DNA of 64,000 nt from Psychrobacter maritimus (GTDB taxonomy: Bacteria > Pseudomonadota > Gammaproteobacteria > Pseudomonadales > Moraxellaceae). The DNA lies in the NCBI RefSeq assembly GCF_904846345.1, contig NZ_CAJHAJ010000003.1:124001-188000 (forward strand), written 5' to 3'. Shown here one piece after another: positions 62,610-64,000 of this stretch. Numbering within the stretch: the stretch's first letter is position 1; every line of letters starts with the position of its first letter. The notes beneath the pieces are model-generated. The model ran no database searches. It was given only the letters and a program-made list of their open reading frames with translations, and was not told where the DNA came from. The translations under genes and the position numbers were made by a program.

Positions 62610-63566
62610 ATGAGTTCAACAAGTTTCAATGTGCCATCACTTAAATTAACGTCAACAGTTATGGGTTGTGTTGTCGCAATACATTTGATGACGGCAATTG
62701 TATTGGTGATGGTCAAAACCCCTGTGACTACTATTAAGCCACTTAAAATAACGCCGCCTATAGAAATACAGTTGGTGTCAGAAGTTACGACAATTGCAGA
62801 GCCGGTGACGGCAGTCGCAGAAGTCGAACCTATTAAAGCCCCTAAACCACAATCTGTTAGCGTAGCTGAGGAAAAACCAGAGCCTAAAAAAGCAGTGCAA
62901 CCAGTGGTGAAAAAAGAGACAGCAAAGCCTAAAGTCGGCACTAAACCTACTACGACAATAAATACGACAACAAAAATAGTAAAGGACAAGCCTGTCATCA
63001 AACAACCAATAAGATCACAAGAATCGGACGCAGCAGCTCAAGAAAGCGCTTTAGCAGCCGATAACGAACGTAAGATATTGGCAGCACAGGCTGAAAAGGC
63101 TACTCAACAAGCGCATGCCAAAGCTATGCGAGAGTCTCAGGCTGTAGCGGATGCCAAAGCAAAGGCAGATCGTGAAGCGCAAGCCGAATCCGATGCTAAA
63201 GCTGCAAGAGAAGCCGCACAAGCCGCTGCTCGTGAGAAAGCCAATCAACAAGCCGCCGCCGCAAGTAATACCCCCGTCAATTTTACTGCCACTAACGCTA
63301 ACTGGGCCTCAGCACCGAATTTTAGTTTTCCTGCTCGTGCCAGACGAGCTGCTAAATCAGGCGAAACCTTTAGGGTGGTCTTGATATTACAAGTTAATAA
63401 GCAAGGCGGCATTGATAATGTGAGCTTAGCGCAATCTTCTGGCAACGCTGCACTCGATAGAGAAGCTCAGCAACAAGTACGTTCTGGTAAATTTAAACCC
63501 TTTACGAAACATGGCGTACCAGTGGTGGGTAATGTGACTTTACCCATCAGTTATGCAGTGCCGTAA
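62610..63566 (+). CDS. tonB: Energy transducer TonB
   Basis: TonB passes proton-motive energy from ExbBD to outer-membrane receptors, here plausibly the three siderophore receptors of the window. The 318-residue product has one N-terminal membrane helix (about 14-32) and a Pro/Lys/Val-rich stretch (about 45-120). An Ala/Gln/Lys-rich helical segment (about 130-210) follows. The C-terminal TonB domain (about 230-318) contains NFSFPARARRAAKSGE, VVLILQVNKQGGIDNV and LDREAQQQVRSGKFKPF. It is followed by exbB 123 bp later. Confidence 0.92.
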   Translation: MSSTSFNVPSLKLTSTVMGCVVAIHLMTAIVLVMVKTPVTTIKPLKITPPIEIQLVSEVTTIAEPVTAVAEVEPIKAPKPQSVSVAEEKPEPKKAVQPVVKKETAKPKVGTKPTTTINTTTKIVKDKPVIKQPIRSQESDAAAQESALAADNERKILAAQAEKATQQAHAKAMRESQAVADAKAKADREAQAESDAKAAREAAQAAAREKANQQAAAASNTPVNFTATNANWASAPNFSFPARARRAAKSGETFRVVLILQVNKQGGIDNVSLAQSSGNAALDREAQQQVRSGKFKPFTKHGVPVVGNVTLPISYAVP

Positions 63567-63689
63567 AAGTTAGTTATTTACCAAGTCTATTATTTTCAAA
63601 GCATCACTATTTATAATTTTTCATGATAAGTCGATATGCGGTACTCGCAACGAACTTATATGATTACATAACCTATTAAGGAGTCTGAT

Positions 63690-64000
63690 ATGGACTTTAC
63701 AAGCTACTGGCAATATAGCGATTTGGTGACCAAAAGCTTGTTTTTCTTGCTATTGGTCTTATCGGTGCTCTCTTGGGTAACTGGTATTATTCGTATATTA
63801 CAAAGCCGAAAATTGGCCGCCTGTGTTGCTGATGATTTGAGTCAGCAGGTTGAGATAAAACGTTCAGCTGTGAATAACTCTGATGCTGCTATGCGTCGAT
63901 TAGTCATTGAGCAAGCATTATTAAAGCATATCGGGCGTTACCGTTTTGCTAGCGAACGCGGCCTACCTATTTTAGGCACAACTGCAGCGATCGCGCCATT
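63690..64000 (+). CDS. exbB: ExbB/TolQ-type proton channel, 5' part
   Basis: The frame starts at ATG 63690 after AAGGAGT and runs past the right edge. The visible 103 residues have an N-terminal membrane helix (about 16-36), a cytoplasmic loop, and the family phrase RGLPILGTTAAIAP that leads into the second helix of ExbB/TolQ/MotA proteins. Position behind tonB indicates ExbB. A downstream exbD is expected but not present in the window. Confidence 0.88.
   Translation, partial: MDFTSYWQYSDLVTKSLFFLLLVLSVLSWVTGIIRILQSRKLAACVADDLSQQVEIKRSAVNNSDAAMRRLVIEQALLKHIGRYRFASERGLPILGTTAAIAP

Noticed and set aside
62600-63001. 133-codon minus-strand ORF with hydrophobic stretches
   Set aside because: It is the reverse complement of the Pro/Lys/Val-rich part of tonB, which produces such frames by composition.

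Overview
The window looks like a chromosome segment of a Moraxellaceae gammaproteobacterium, most probably Psychrobacter. The basis is moderate-to-low GC content, gene content and order (ruvC-fxsA-6S RNA-gpmI-ctp-pilR/pilS-gacA-type regulator, then pgk, fba, ruvAB, the ubiE/J/B run, polyphosphate kinase 2 and a Pit carrier), and hydrophilic Asn/Gln/Ser-rich extensions on otherwise standard enzymes. The genus is inferred from recognition, not from a search.

Bases 1-33,800 are core genome: DNA repair (ruvC, ruvA, ruvB), glycolysis (gpmI, pgk, class II fba), envelope and regulatory genes (fxsA, ctp, pilS/pilR, a GacA-like regulator, a PBP7-type peptidase, a DksA-like protein), cofactors (thiE; ubiE, ubiJ, ubiB), polyphosphate/phosphate metabolism (two-domain PPK2, Pit carrier), an XRE-aminotransferase fusion, msrB, a glutathione-peroxidase-type enzyme and a tRNA-Val/tRNA-Asp pair behind a near-consensus promoter. 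A 6S RNA gene lies on the minus strand at about 1.9-2.1 kb.

Bases 34,100-53,700 form a Fur-type iron-acquisition block. It holds three TonB-dependent receptors, an Fhu-type importer (fhuC-fhuD-fhuB), two siderophore-interacting reductases (one fused to an N-terminal DUF2470-like domain), two PepSY membrane proteins (one in a DUF3649-PepSY-DUF3325 set), and a PvdE-like cyclic-peptide ABC exporter. No siderophore biosynthesis gene is visible. Fur-box-like sequences precede most transcription units, and tonB-exbB at 62.6-64 kb supplies the energising complex. The block begins just downstream of the tRNA pair.

Bases 54,000-62,000 are a mixed accessory stretch: ExoX-like exonuclease, a GlxA-type regulator divergent from a cysteine hydrolase, a lipoprotein metallo-hydrolase, a broken luciferase-like monooxygenase, a LysR regulator divergent from two small YdcZ-type membrane proteins, an alpha/beta hydrolase and a possible short decayed lipoprotein gene.

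Non-coding signals worth following up: a 148-bp palindromic dispersed repeat (two clear copies and one degenerate copy), an ATGCAAG half-site array in front of the XRE-aminotransferase gene, two long perfect hairpins with nearly identical loops, and a four-fold GTGACCA array between tRNA-Asp and the iron block. No CRISPR array, insertion sequence, prophage or complete mobile element was seen.
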